Assembly (NCBI GenBank): GCA_003993805.1
Contig: RSEF01000003.1
Coordinates: 110,695,598 to 110,759,597 of the forward strand
Direction: 5' to 3'
DNA from: Himantopus leucocephalus
Taxonomy: Eukaryota > Chordata > Aves > Charadriiformes > Recurvirostridae
Length of the DNA stretch: 64,000 bases
The first letter of the stretch is position 1, and each line of letters opens with the position of its first letter. The notes under the pieces were generated by a model. The model was not told the DNA's origin. It worked only from the letters and a program-made list of their open reading frames with translations, and ran no database searches. Of this stretch, positions 13,890-29,145 are shown one piece after another. Both the position numbers and the translations under genes were made by a program.

Positions 13890-14532
13890 TCATCTGTCGC
13901 TGACTGAGGGCGTTAGAGGTCCTGGAGAACAAGAGGTACTCTGCAATATCCTAAGGGCACCCCACGGTGCCCCGTGCGGTCCTGATCGCAGGCTGTGCAC
14001 CCCAGGGGCACCCATACTACAGGGAAAGTACGCTCTGCAGTTTGCTCCAGGATTTTTCCCTCCAGGGAATAAACTGCAGTGATATGTGATATTCTCTCTA
14101 CCTGTGGACCTGCATTTCCTTTGGAAGGAAATCCTGATGCACAGTCCTGAAACACAACCCCGTCTACTCCCCTCGCAGGGCTGGAATGAGGCCATGGTGC
14201 CGCGTGAACCGAGCTGCGAGGCTTTGCCGGAGGACCTGTCAGTCCTATCGTGTTTTGGCTCAGCCAAAGAGCCCCTATGGGAAGTTTCTGCTTTGAATCA
14301 TACCCTAGAAGAATCTACCGGTCTCCGCCAGCCATGGAGGAAACCTAAGAAGACCAGTCTGCTGTGTCCAGAATTAGCTTTTGTTATCACACACTTAGCC
14401 TTTGTTATCACATTTGTTAATCATTTATCCTCCATTAATTACATGGCACTTTGTTCAGCTATTATTAATTCTGCTGTGAACATCAGCGAATGTCTTGCGT
14501 GCAGACTTGGGGGTGTTCTGCACATGTATTAA
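13890..14532 (+). other. Locally GC-rich, coding-like island
   Basis: GC and CpG content rise above the surroundings between about 13900 and 14350. A 148-codon frame runs on the + strand from 14086 to 14532. A pyrimidine-rich stretch ending in CGCAG at 14174-14179 could act as a splice acceptor, with an ATG in frame 15 bases later. The peptide has no motif that I recognise, and no clear donor follows. It could be a 5' exon of the NT5C1B transcript, an old repeat or chance. A minus-strand frame of 125 codons overlaps it. Confidence 0.18.
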
Positions 14533-17270
14533 TGAGAGAATATGTCATCCTCCAGAGCAAAATGAATATATATCAGAAAGTTCTGCCAAAATGCCTCCTC
14601 AGATATGTTTTTCTTAAATACTGCAAGCCACAAAAGGGGATATAACTTTGCAAAAATGTTTACAGTTCCCATTCCAGTTTTTATTTCCCATCTACCTTAC
14701 CTCCTTAAATTCTTTCTCTTAGTATTTAGGATGCTGTAATTGTCCAGTTCAAACCTAAAACCAATCCAATATCGTCATTAAGTAGTGGGAATAGCTCTGC
14801 TCATTGACGTCTGTGAGTGTGGCAGAAAGGATCCCCAATACTGTCAGAAAAGAAAAAGTAACAATCGAGTCCAGCAAATGAAGACAGAGCTCATAAAACT
14901 ATCAAAATATATAAAACTATCACTGCCAGTCCTGCAGCACCCACATACATGAGTCTCATTTGTATGACTTGTTCCAAGCCTCATTTACCAAGGAAAATTG
15001 CTGTCATTACAGATCCATCAGTGAGTTGGTCAGGAACATTTTTGTTCTACTTTTCAAATTAGAACATATTGATTACTTCATACAACATTTTTTCAAGGGG
15101 AAATGTTGGTTTTGGGAAACGGATTGAAAAACATTTGCAAATGTTTTTTGATGTAACTGAGACTTTGTCTCCAGAAATGACCATTCCATGGCTCAAAATT
15201 ACTTTTCATAGGGAAAGATAAGCAACTTAAATCACAAAGTATATATTGAAAACAACCAAAATGTTTCCAAATTGGCAAACCAAAATATTACAGCTGATCT
15301 GAACCAAAACCATATCTTCTGGATTTACAGCCCATGATGTTTTTAGATTTGTACTTCTTTGTCCTGATTCGGGACATAAACATTTTTCCATACTGTTACA
15401 TTTGGCCAGAATGTGAAACCTATTTCCTGCCTGTTTCTTTTTTACTACCATACTGATGGCAGTTCTCCTAGCACAGTCACAGCTGTAAGATATTGGCTCT
15501 ACTGCAACTGTAAGACTGCTTTTGCTGAGATACTTTATGTCAGTTCCACAGACCCAAAAGATAACTGTTCTGCAAAACCAATGTTTTTACTTGCTAGGAT
15601 AACTGTAGATATATAGTTTTACACACACACACAAAAATCCCTCAGATCTAGCTTGTATTATGGTGTTAGCCATAAATTTAAGAGTAGATTTCCCCCTATT
15701 TGCATCAATGAATCTACTTCACTGAAAGCATTCCTGTAATTCACCAAAGTGCAAAGGGTCTCTCGGGTCCCATGCGGGCAATTTTAAAGTTAGCTATAAT
15801 CCATATTTTAATACTTGAATATAGTGATGGGAGATGCACTAATACCATGGAAATGGTCTTAAATATCCCCTGTTCCAAACAATGCCAGAATTATTAGATG
15901 TTAATAGATTTGCTGTACTCACTCTGCTAATTTCGTGTCCTATTCCTAGTCCCTTTGTGACCTCTTTGTTCCTGCCCCGGTTGCTGTCTCAGAGCACAGA
16001 TAAGACTGCTTGAATTCCTTCTCTGCTCCAGCACTTGGATGTGGGAAGAGCTGAAGAGGGACCACGTAGTGTATTCCTTTCCCCCAGCTGGGTGTGCTCC
16101 TCTCTTTCCCGAGCACAGTGCTACAGCAGAGGAGAGTAGCCTTCACTGGGATTTTAGGGCGTATCTACAACACAAAACAATTTGGGGGCTATTCTTGTAT
16201 TCTGAGGACAGCTGGCATGACACAAGTCACATCCACAAGGGTAAGAAGAAAGAAAATTTTGCTGTAAAAGGCTCAGCCAGCATAGAAAGACTTTGACATG
16301 AGTACAGCAGATGCTAGCCTGGAGGTTAAGCCCCAGAGACAAGTCCCTGACCAACTGGAAGGTGGGGGATCCGTCAGTGGAGATCCACCCCTGCCCTTAT
16401 CACCAGCCCCCTTGAAAGTTCACTAAGCCATCTACAACGTATAGCAAAGCTTGATGGCGGTGTGATGTTTTGTTGGCATTGCTATCGTGGAAGACCTGAA
16501 TGGAATTATTTCACATACTTCCTAAAATATTAGCACTGTAAGGAATTTCAGCCTGCTTGAATGAATACCGGGATTTTTTCTATTGGCTGAGACTGCTCCT
16601 TAAGTCTATAATTACCTAAGAGCAAAAATGATTGATTGATTGACTGACTGATTGATTACGGAGAACTTGCTAATGAAGAGAGGGCATGAAAGTCTCTCTT
16701 CTATGAAAGATGGAAGAGAGAGGTTCAGCATTTTTAAGTTTGACCCTAGCATTGCCCCTGGACAAACCACTAAACAGTCGAGTTTGCACATGATATAAAT
16801 TTCTTAGCCCCTTGTGGCTAATGAGAGCTGCAGGATAATGAATCACATCATCACTTCAAAAGATAATATGTACAACCCTAATGTTTTCAAATTTCATAAA
16901 GATGACACGAGGGCAGTTGGAAACGTGCCAAACTTCAGACCAGTTATTGAGTTATATGCACAGTATCAAGGCACGACACACATGGAGGAAAAAACAATGT
17001 TTTGTAGAAAGAGACAGAAACTGGAAAATAATATGTTAATGGATAAACAGACATACAGAGGTCCATTTTTTTGTTCTGTGATATTTCACAGGCTGGCCGT
17101 GTCTTGTGCATGATTAATTAGTCTCCTCCATGTTATGACCCCCACAATGTTTCTGAGATGGTAGACAATTCAGTTCTATTTGCTTTTTCCGTGTGTGTTT
17201 CAAACCTCTTGCAACCGCAAAAAAAGATACCAGCGATCTTACATATAAGAGCAGCAGTTTCGCACATTTG
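14533..17270. other. Intergenic DNA, no gene recognised
   Basis: No frame above 100 codons and no recognised motif. A TGAT microsatellite at 16629-16658 is the only structured element seen. Confidence 0.5.
16629..16658. repeat. TGAT/TGAC microsatellite
   Basis: About seven tandem tetranucleotides, mostly TGAT with two TGAC units. Confidence 0.85.
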
Positions 17271-17399
17271 TTAACAGCTAGCAGCTCTCTGCATAAAATA
17301 AGCGTATGACCTAATAAAGTTGTGTAAACATACTGTCATTAAATATATGTAATAGCCATTATAATTCGATATATTCTTAGCTGTCAACAGGTTTTGGAC

Positions 17400-17730
17400 T
17401 GGGCTCTGGGTGTTCCTACGTGGCAGTTCAAGCGGAGGTGGCGGCCAGCAGATCCCTGGAAGGCGCGCTGCCAGCGCTCTGAGTGCTGGCTGCTGATAGA
17501 AGAGGGAGCTTTTCAGAGGTGAAGTGAGTGATGCCCTCAGCGTGCCTTCTGGGGATGCCAGCATCGCCACGCGAATGAATGAACTGCTGTGTTTGGGCTT
17601 GCTGCACGTGAAGATGTCTCTGTGTGGCCACCACCAGCACCGAGGAGTCCAAAATGCCATCCGAGGCAAACGTGGTGGCTACAAGGAATGCAAATTGGAA
17701 CAAGAGTTTTCATTATTTGACTTGTGCTGA
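17400..17730. other. Locally GC-rich island, open on both strands
   Basis: GC-rich compared with its flanks, with several CpG sites (for example around 17430-17480). It is open over 68 codons on + (17524-17730) and 132 codons on minus (17271-17669). No protein family is recognised. It could be an exon, a small CpG island or an old repeat. Confidence 0.2.
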
Positions 17731-19581
17731 AAGACATGGGGTTCATGTTTGTCTGGTTTTGTGTCAATACTACACAATTCTGCTTGTTAGGACTTAATGT
17801 CAAATAAACCATGGGGAATGAGATTGGCCATCTCCACTAGCCAGGACAGGCCCCATTTCTATATATCCCAGCTTTGCTTTTTTACTCAAGAAAAAACTAT
17901 GACGAGAGCTGGAAAATAAATCATTAGGTTTTAAGTGCAGAAAGGGACAGGCTTCTTTTTCAGACTTGGTGCCAGAATCACTTCCAGGTATGACCAGAAA
18001 CTGGGAACTTTTAGCAAAGTCCTGGGATTTCATTTTGTTCTTCCTCATTTGCCGTCGAAATGATGAAGGACTCAGAGAATGTTTTGCAGTAGAGGTGACA
18101 ATGAGGATTGCAAGCACCCTTTTAAATATAAAATGACTACATTTAAAAAAAAGCAAAAAATGGCAAAAAATGCAGGGCTTTTTTTGATCTGCCCTTACTT
18201 CATCCGCACTCTGAATGGGTGCTCACAATTACTGTTTATGTGATATTATACTCCAGCTACTAAAGAAGGAAAATTTGGCCAAAACTCATAACAAGTCCTC
18301 TATTTTGTCAGTGTGAAATACTTGATAATTTGTAATGCATTTAGCCATTAATCATTTTAAAGGGCTTTTAAATGGGCATAAAGTCCTTTGAGTCTTTTCC
18401 ATACAGAGACATTGGATCAGGGACCTTTGCTACAAATTACTTTTGTCTGGACTTCTAATACAAAATCAACTTGAGAACAAGGGAAATACATCACTGTTAA
18501 ATTTTATTATAAGACAGAGCCATTATAACACATCATGGGAAACATTTTTGAGCTGTTCTATTAATAACAGCAGTGCCTGATTTCTTTGGTTTAAACTTAC
18601 CTTTTTCACATTTTCTTGTGACATTTTCCAGATATAAATTGTTATGATGAAGAGTCATTCAAAGCGAGGGAAAAAGCTGTAATTATGTTTCTCTTTTCTA
18701 AAAGAGAGTGGGGCAGGAGGGGGATTATTTTACACAGATCAGTGAAGGACACCCTAATAAAGATTGGTCTGGAACATTTCTTTTTATGACAATTGACTTA
18801 TCAGCAAGAGCCGTTGTAGCAAATCTGGAAATTACATAATTGCCAGAAACTGTAGATATTTGACTTGGCAAGAACCTTAGGTGTCTCTGATTTATTATTG
18901 TAAGAATTTGGCTCTGCAAAGATGAAGAAATGTTTAATGAAAGAACAGTAGAATACAAATGAAACAGGCAGAGATCCTGTTTTCAGAGCCTATATTTAAC
19001 TACATTGTCACTACTACTGTAACACAAATAAACTAAACTGAAAATGTCCGGGGTGGCAAACTGGCACAAAGATCAATCTGCATGAAAATACTGATTTCAA
19101 CAGCTAAACATTCATCTTTTCCTCTCCATTTTGTACTACCCTTTGGGCAAGTTATTTGTGGGTCATTCATTTTATTAGATGTTCTCCCTTTTAGCACAGG
19201 CACAATAATAAAATTGTAAAGCTGAAAGAAACTTGCTAATGAGGACTTGCTTTTTTTTTTAATCTGTCCTTCACGAGGCAGTGAAGTCCTTTTAAGCAGC
19301 AAAGCCTAAAGGCATTAGGCCTTGTTAAATTCAAGAGAAATGTAGGTGACTTCAAAATCAGAGTGGTGAAGCGGGAACACTATAAGCACTTATTTTAGGT
19401 TTGGAGGATTTGCAGACCACAGCAATTCTGAAAACACCCATAATTATTCTCTGTATCAGAAGACCAGGTCACCACACAGTAGATTAAGGTGAATGTCTTT
19501 GCTTAAACCATCTGCATCAAAGAGATTTACTTTGGCAAGTCCTCCAGGAGAAGTTTTCCCTTTGATAAAGTTCAGCCTCTT
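17731..19581. other. Intergenic DNA, no gene recognised
   Basis: AT-rich, with short overlapping frames only. No repeat or RNA gene recognised. Confidence 0.5.
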
Positions 19582-19977
19582 TTGCTGGAGAACTGCCGTT
19601 TCCTGAAAATGGATTATCATCTACTCTTTAATATCTCCTCATGTTTCTCTTGTTTATCTTACTACCTCATGGAGGAGCCGCTAAGAACATCCCACAGTTT
19701 ATCTGTCTTGGCGTTCAGCTGGGCGGCAGCAGCTGGAATCAATGCCACCGCTGCTGCTCCTCACCACCGTTGCAAAGGGAAAGAAATCCTGCTGCAGCGT
19801 GAGATCGACATTCCTATCTCCCAGAAGACACATGTGCTGGCACCACCATCATCCATTAGACCAGAAGTTTTGAGTCTGCTATCAGGCCGGAGCGTCTCTG
19901 CTGGCACTTGGAAAGACCACTGCCCTGCCAGGACTCTGATCATCTCAGTCTTACGGAGGAGTAAAACATCCTGTTAG
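19582..19977 (+). other. 131-codon open frame of unknown status
   Basis: A + strand open frame in a somewhat GC-richer patch. The middle (about residues 48-61) is alanine-rich with a histidine pair, followed by a mixed polar stretch. No domain recognised, and no convincing acceptor and donor pair bounds it. It lies about 5.5 kb upstream of the first recognised NT5C1B exon on the same strand, so an upstream exon is possible but unsupported. Confidence 0.15.
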
Positions 19978-23195
<3,218 letters not shown>

Positions 23196-23295
23196 NNNNN
23201 NNNNNNNNNNNNNNNNNNNNNNNNNNNNNNNNNNNNNNNNNNNNNNNNNNNNNNNNNNNNNNNNNNNNNNNNNNNNNNNNNNNNNNNNNNNNNNN
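23196..23295. other. Assembly gap (100 N)
   Basis: Exactly 100 N inside a + strand CR1. The sequence resumes with an A-rich stretch. The true length is unknown, and a missing NT5C1B exon could lie here. Confidence 0.95.
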
Positions 23296-23416
23296 AAAAA
23301 AAGAAAAACAAAAGAAAAAGAAAATATGTATGGGTTTGAAGAACACAGGTTTTAGTGAGACTGACTTGAAAAAATGCTGTCTACAGAATTCATTTTATGT
23401 CCATGGAGAATTGTTT

Positions 23417-23692
23417 CATAGAATCATAGAATGGTTTAGGTTGGAAGGGACCTTAAAGGTCATCTAGTTCCACCCCCCCTGCCATGGGCAGGGACACCTC
23501 CCACTAGACCAGGTTGCTCAAAGCCCCATTGAGCCTGGCCTTGAACACTTCCAGGGATGGGGCATCCACAGCTTCTCTGGGCAGCCTGTTCCAGTGCCTC
23601 ACCACCTTCAAAGTGAAAAATTTCTTCCTAATATCTAATCTAAATCTACCCTCTTTCAGTTTGAAGCCATTCCCCCTCATCCTATCGAACCA
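23417..23692 (-). repeat. CR1 LINE, 3' fragment
   Basis: Opens with CATAGAATCATAGAATGG and a TTGGAAGGGACC block, the reverse complement of a CR1 3' end. It continues through the usual CR1 3' region to about 23690. It appears younger than the copy at 47.8 kb because it is close to the common avian form. A second CR1 3' end in the opposite orientation follows at once. Confidence 0.92.
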
Positions 23693-23706
23693 TCAGAACC
23701 CTCTGA

Positions 23707-23758
23707 TGGATGATCTTTAAGGTCCCTTCCAACTCAAACCATTCTATGATTCTATGAT
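23707..23758 (+). repeat. CR1 LINE 3' terminus, opposite orientation
   Basis: Contains GGTCCCTTCCAACTCAAACC and ends with two ATTCTATG-type octamers, the forward-strand CR1 3' end. Together with the preceding minus-strand copy it makes a terminal inverted repeat of about 45 bp around 340 bp of sequence. Confidence 0.88.
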
Positions 23759-25451
23759 AAAAGCATTGTTGTAAAACAATTCACTTTGTACACCAGTGAG
23801 GCTACACTGACTAGCGAACTTACTGCGTCTTTTCCTATCTGTAGCAGCTAGCGATGGCAGCCCTGCTAGCACAGTCAGTTTTCAAGATACTTGTTAGAGT
23901 TCGGTGTCAAATTCACTTTGAATATGAGCAAGATTTCACTGTTTAAGTCCGCATACTTTGAAAATCAGACTGTTAGCTATGCCCAGCTAAATGCACCTTG
24001 ACCTCTGTTCCCTTCCAATATGCTATCTGGGTTTGAATTCTTTATATTTTTAAGAGATTTATAAATTGCTTAGTCACAAGAATCATTAGGCTAGAGAACG
24101 GCAGGTTTGTTGGCTGATACTTTCTACTTGGAGACAAAGAAGGCAAAAAGAAATAATATATTTTTGCTTGGATTCCTTTGTTGAAATCTTCAAGACATTA
24201 ACTTAAACGTATTACAACTCGTGCTTGTAGCGCTTAAGAATCTTAATCACAGCCCAGGATCTCCTTGGGCTGCAAAATGTACAGGCATTGGGCAAAAAAA
24301 TGGCATCCCCTCCACCACTCCCCCTTATTCTCTAATACTTTAAGAAATTGCTAGTGCACTAGAGTATTAGCAGGGAGTACAAAAAGAAAAAAGGTACAAA
24401 GGGGTTATGAATACATACTAGGGTTTTTTCCTAGGTCTTATATCAGCCTCTCACTTAGAGTTTTCCTAAGCGCAGTCCCACATGACATAGCCCTGCTTTT
24501 TAAAGTGAGATTCTTAGAATTCAATTATAAAATCAATGTTTTAATTCTCAACGACTGGCCTGACTTTTTAAAGCATCTTAATGAAAATCAATCCATCTTG
24601 CATTCATTTCATGATTCATTGTTGACTTTATTGCCATAATCCCAAGGAATTCCATTTAGAGGCCAAGATCCCAAAGCAGAGGTCTGTCTATAAACCTAGA
24701 GCAAAAAAGCAAGTCTTACTCCGAAGGGATAAGATTCTAAATATCATGAGAAAACAGATGGATACAGAGAGAGACAAGGAGATGAAAGGTCAAGGCAGTG
24801 AGAATGCCAAACTGTGGCTATAACATTTTGGCGCATTACCTTTAAAGAGATCTCAAATGAATCAAAATCTGTCTCATTCAGTACTGCAATTAGAAATCGC
24901 CAAGGTAATCATGTTTGACCGGGTATGATTTTGTACTCGTTACTTAAGGACAGTCTTAGAAACCTGACCACCTGACCTGTGTCAGTAAATGTTTGCGTAA
25001 GTACGTGGCCCAAATTCACATTTGTGCATGCAAAACAAGTAGTTGCACGTATAAATTCCTTAACGCCTCCTTGATTTCACAAGGACAATTTTCAAGTGGA
25101 CAGGAAAGTCCAAGTTTCAAGTGGACGAGGGAAAAAAAAAAGATTAATAGGGATTGTGATAATGTTCATGGTTTTATTCTGGATGATCGTGGTGTCCCAA
25201 CAAAAAAGTATTTCCATGTTAAAGTTAAATTCTGTAACTCAGCAAAAGAAACTTACTTGTTTCCCTTCAAATGAACCCAGTCAAGTGGTTGCTGGGAGCA
25301 GCAGAGCAGAAAGGTATAGAACAAGTTCAGCGAGTTAAACTATCAGGTATTTCACATTCTCCTTTAAGACAGTCCTATCACTAAACCCACAGTGATTAAG
25401 AACTGAGGCACATTCCACTTGTCTATCGACTTCCACGTTTTTAACCTGCAG
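23759..25451. other. Probable NT5C1B intron, no exon recognised
   Basis: I looked here for the exon that should precede 25452 (family motif AVSSRALF, ending in a FVK-like sequence) and did not find it. The sequence is AT-rich and without family motifs. It ends in a pyrimidine-rich acceptor, TTTTTAACCTGCAG, immediately before 25452. Confidence 0.5.
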
Positions 25452-25581
25452 GCGCTGGAGCATGTCAATGCCCGGCTTCTCGAGCTGTACCCTGATGATG
25501 AAGAACGATTTGATATTGTTCTGATGACTAATAACCATGCCCAAGTGGGAGTGAGACTCATAAACAGCATCAATCACTATG
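25452..25581 (+). CDS. NT5C1B: Cytosolic 5'-nucleotidase IB, internal exon (first visible)
   Basis: Encodes 43 residues plus one base, starting ALEHVNARL and containing [20 protein letters not shown], a hallmark block of cytosolic 5'-nucleotidase I. It is bounded by an acceptor (CTGCAG) and a consensus donor (GTAAGT), entering in phase 0 and leaving in phase 1. The family member hydrolyses AMP to adenosine and phosphate in the cytosol. The four visible exons join in frame to 258 residues. Upstream residues (about 100 or more in the shorter paralogue NT5C1A) are not seen. Paralogue choice rests mainly on the RDH14 neighbour, because NT5C1A shares most of these motifs. Confidence 0.93.
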
Positions 25582-26099
25582 GTAAGTAAAATAAATACTA
25601 CCTTGTAGAACTGCCTGCTGGTACATAATAAAATCAATTAATTCTATTTTTCCTGTTCTAACCTTGGTAAAAGCAGCTTCTTTGATACTGACACCCATCC
25701 CTCAGAGGATGATAATTATTTTTGGGTGTCAGCATAAGTGAGTTAGCATTAAACAGAATTTGGTCCAAAGCTCTAGGTATTAACTTGTCAGGTGTAAATC
25801 TTAATTTGTGAAAAAAAAGTACTTAAACTTTTTGTTCTTTGGTATTTATGCCCCCTATACATACACATTCACAGCAGTTATTCTGCTGTCTTAGAGGGAT
25901 TTTTTGTTCAATTCTCAAGGAGGAAGGGCGGATCAAACATTGTAGTCAGTTTAAGTTGTGTAACTTGCTGGAGTTACAGGGAACAGATTTTTCTTTTTGA
26001 AGTTTACTGTCAGCTATAGGCTAGCTTACCTTTTTAGGGGTTCCTTTTACAGGTTTGTAGTGTCAAGTGTCACACCTTGTTGTGCTGTTCTTACTTTAG

Positions 26100-26222
26100 G
26101 CTTAACAATTGAACGTTTCTGTATGACGGGAGGAAAAAGCCCTGTTGGTTACCTGACTGCATATCTTACGAACTTGTACCTCTCAGCAGACTCTGAAAAA
26201 GTGCAAGAAGCTATAGAAGCAG
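26100..26222 (+). CDS. NT5C1B: Cytosolic 5'-nucleotidase IB, internal exon
   Basis: Follows an acceptor (TACTTTAG) and joins the previous exon through a split glycine codon, giving residues 44-84 of the visible protein plus one base. It carries [16 protein letters not shown] and [18 protein letters not shown], both characteristic of the cN-I family. The donor GTTTGA at 26223 is weaker than consensus, but the frame and family alignment support it: the next exon resumes exactly with GIASATMF. The length is a multiple of three, so skipping this exon would keep the frame. Confidence 0.93.
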
Positions 26223-26905
26223 GTTTGAATCGACCTTTTTTATCTCTCTGTTGAGCTTGTTAAAAAAATAATGTGTTGTGTGTCCTTCACAGAAAGTAGC
26301 GCTGCTTCACCGAATGCAGAAAGTCGCAACTATGTATGGTGCAAACATCGCTTATTTTTACTTGATCAAATAAAATCAGGTTATTTCTCTGTTTTTTTTT
26401 TCCTCTGACCCTTTAGCCTGCCAATAACGGCAATTTAATCAGCCTCTACCTTTGTTGCACCTTTCTGTCTTCTCCCATGCTACAAGAAATGAATTCCCGT
26501 ACACAACTACTCGTCTCTATTCAACTTCTGTTTGGCTACAGACAGATCTTTGATATGATGTACAAAAACCAACTTCTGTGTTTTGGGAGGAGTTAAAAAA
26601 TAACAAATAGTTTGACTCAACGGTGTCCTTGGAATTTCCTGCTTTGTCTCATGTGCAGCACACCTTGGGGACTGGTTTTCTATATTCTTATATGGAAGTA
26701 GAAGGAAGCATGTCTAAGAAATTATCAGTGGGACAGCTTCCACCCATTTGTGTTAAAGAACAGCCATTACTAATTAGCTTCAGTGATCATTTCCGCTCAC
26801 CGTATAAAAAGGTCACCACAAATAAGTTGTTGGAACCGAACGGCTGGCAGTGTAACGAATGACTTTGCGGGACATGCTAACTGAGGTTCTCTCATCCATT
26901 TTCAG

Positions 26906-27090
26906 GCATCGCATCAGCTACGATGTTCAGTGCCAACAAAGACGTGGCTTACTCGGATACACAGTTGAGGGTGGCATTTGATGGGGATGCGGTTCTCTTT
27001 TCTGATGAATCAGAACAGATTGTCAAAGAGCAAGGATTAGACAGATTTTTTGAACATGAACAGCTGAATGAAAATAAGCCTCTTGCACAG
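26906..27090 (+). CDS. NT5C1B: Cytosolic 5'-nucleotidase IB, internal catalytic exon
   Basis: Begins after a CATTTTCAG acceptor and completes a split glycine. It spans residues 85-146 of the visible protein. It holds the catalytic [13 protein letters not shown] block, with the two aspartates of the DxD motif at visible residues 110 and 112. In this HAD-like family the first aspartate is the phosphorylated nucleophile and the second the acid/base. The exon ends in ENKPLAQ and leaves in phase 0 at a CAG|GTTCGT donor. Both catalytic aspartates are intact, and nothing suggests decay. Confidence 0.94.
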
Positions 27091-28220
27091 GTTCGTACTT
27101 CTGAATCAGGGAGTTTTCAAAACATCTGTTGATTTTCCTTGCTGCTGTATTTCTCCAGTTTCCTCAGCATGTATGTATTCTTCTTTGCGGAAGCTGACTG
27201 CCCTATTTATTTCCTTTTTCAAGGATAATCTTTAAAATGCATGTTTGACATAAAAGAGCCCACCATTGCAGTCCTTTCACCATATCTCCCACTTCACCGA
27301 GAACTGGGTATAGAAGACAGTGACTTACAGTTGTATTTTAGTTGCATCATTAGAAAAAGGAAAGGCTACAACTGATCTCCTTGATTATTTTTTTATCAGA
27401 TTGTGTAGGCAATGTTAATTTCAGACACTGGGATATTATGGTTATTGAAACAGGGTAATCGTAGAGTCATAGATTCATTGAATAGTTTGGGTTGGAAGGG
27501 ACCTTTAAAGGTCATCTAGTCCAACCCCCTGCAATAAGCAGGGACATCTTCAACTAGATCAGGTTGCTGATAATCTGTAATATCTTTGCTTATGCCCAAG
27601 CAGACCTATGCCATTTGTCTAAAAACCACAAATATTTTAACATTAGCTTAAACTGGAAGACCAATTCTGCTATTGTTAAAAATGGTATAAATTCAGAATA
27701 AAAGCTTGATTTATGACAGTACTGGACAGTGCAATATATTGCAATTTGACCCAAACTATCATTTACTTCTTTTAATCGGAGCGTAATTTTAATATTGTCA
27801 TTAACCTGGAAAGAGTTCAGTGGTGTCTATGTAATTAGGGCTCTTACTGGTTTTTGCAAAGAAAAAAAAATGCACCTCGTGGTTCATAGTAAAAAGAGTT
27901 CAATGTTTTTAAGGAACATTTTATTAAAGTTAAAGACTATAGTTACAACTTTATAAGTTTATAAGAGATCTTGTAAGCTGTAGTGAGAATCAGTTTCCTA
28001 GGGCTCGTACAATGTACGATTATGGTTTTATCTTTTTTCCAATTTGTGAATTCCTAGTGGGGGTGCCGACCCATTTGGACACATTAGATAGAGAATTTGC
28101 TGAGCAGCATAGCATTAGGGAAGGAATCCTCCATGTAACTGGCCATCTCGAATAAAACAAAAGAATGATGTTGGGAGCTGTGGACAAGTACTAAATATGC
28201 TTCTGGTATTTCATACTCAG
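27091..28220 (+). other. NT5C1B: NT5C1B last intron
   Basis: An intron of 1130 bp with GT...AG ends, containing a short minus-strand CR1 copy. I see no additional exon. Confidence 0.85.
27457..27572 (-). repeat. CR1 LINE, short 3' fragment
   Basis: An AATCGTAGAGTCATAGATTC start followed by GGGTTGGAAGGGACC and a CCAACCCCCTGC block. This is a reverse-oriented CR1 3' end about 115 bp long, inside the last intron of NT5C1B. Confidence 0.9.
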
Positions 28221-28559
28221 GGTCCTTTGAAAGGTTTTCTGGAAGACCTAGGGAAACTCCAGAAGAAGTTCTATGCAAAAAACGAACGATTAAATTGTCC
28301 TATAAGGACCTTCCTGGTCACAGCCAGAAGTGCGGCGAGCTCTGGAGCCAGAGTGCTGAAGACTCTTCGTAGCTGGGGTCTGGAGATTGATGAGGCACTT
28401 TTCCTAGCAGGAGCTCCTAAAGGACCGATCCTGGTGAAAATCCGCCCTCACATTTTCTTCGATGACCAGATGTTTCACATCGAAGGAGCGCAGAAATTAG
28501 GCACCATAGCTGCGCATGTTCCCTATGGCATTGCTCAGAAATACCACAAAGCTGCATGA
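28221..28559 (+). CDS. NT5C1B: Cytosolic 5'-nucleotidase IB, terminal exon
   Basis: Starts after a CATACTCAG acceptor in phase 0 and encodes visible residues 147-258, ending in TGA. It contains the remaining HAD-type motifs: [20 protein letters not shown] (motif II region, T180-S183), the conserved lysine in AGAPKGP (K213) and the acidic FFDD (D227, D228). The family-typical [13 protein letters not shown] follows, then a short KYHKAA tail. All the motifs are intact, so this reads as a functional gene. It has no readthrough frame: the stop is followed by a 3' UTR and the next gene starts 7.3 kb downstream. Confidence 0.95.
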   Translation, partial: GPLKGFLEDLGKLQKKFYAKNERLNCPIRTFLVTARSAASSGARVLKTLRSWGLEIDEALFLAGAPKGPILVKIRPHIFFDDQMFHIEGAQKLGTIAAHVPYGIAQKYHKAA

Positions 28560-29145
28560 CTGGATGGCACCATTAACGATAAGGTTTTTAACTCAGCCAG
28601 CCTCGAATATACCGATAGTTACGTCTGAAAACCTCTACATTTGTATATTTTAAGTGCTATGTTTAAAGTTTTAAATTCTGGCTAGAACAGCCTTTAAATG
28701 AAATATTTTTAATATAGGTAAATTTTAATAGAGTTATTTTAATAGAATTCTTAAGCAGTTCGGATTTTTTACCCAGCTGGATCTAACACTGTGTTTTTGA
28801 TATTAGGAAAAGATTTGTACTGTTTTTATAGCTTGAGACATATTTTGAGAGACAGAGAGAACGGTTATATTTTCTCTAAAAAACTGTTGAGGGTTATTTA
28901 TAAGAAAAATCATGCTGCAATGCTAGTCCTTGACAGTTATTTCTGAAATTACCAAAAGCACAGTTTACATGTAAGTGTTTACCTGTTGGTGGTTTGCTTG
29001 TCAAGTATGTGTTCAGTAGGTTTGTTATCACAAGGTTTCAGCTTCCAGTGAGATGTTAGCTTATTTGAGCTTGTGTTTAGAGGAACCTTTTATTTTTCTA
29101 TATTGTTTTCCTATTCTAATAAAGCTGGCTTTACAGAACATTGTC
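28560..29145 (+). other. NT5C1B: NT5C1B 3' UTR
   Basis: An AT-rich untranslated region of about 580 bp between the stop and the first good polyadenylation hexamer. The exact cleavage point is inferred. Confidence 0.65.
29118..29123 (+). terminator. NT5C1B: Polyadenylation signal AATAAA
   Basis: A canonical AATAAA about 560 bp after the NT5C1B stop, with T- and GT-rich sequence about 20-40 bp downstream, as expected for a cleavage site. No earlier canonical hexamer was noticed. Confidence 0.65.

Noticed and set aside
16039..16296. Frame starting MWEELKRD as a possible NT5C1B 5' exon
   Set aside because: The WEE-type start recalls the family's N-terminal segment, but the rest has no similarity and no donor is positioned to continue it.
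25452..28559. NT5C1A instead of NT5C1B
   Set aside because: The motifs alone do not fully separate the paralogues, but the tandem RDH14 gene on the same strand is the known neighbour of NT5C1B.
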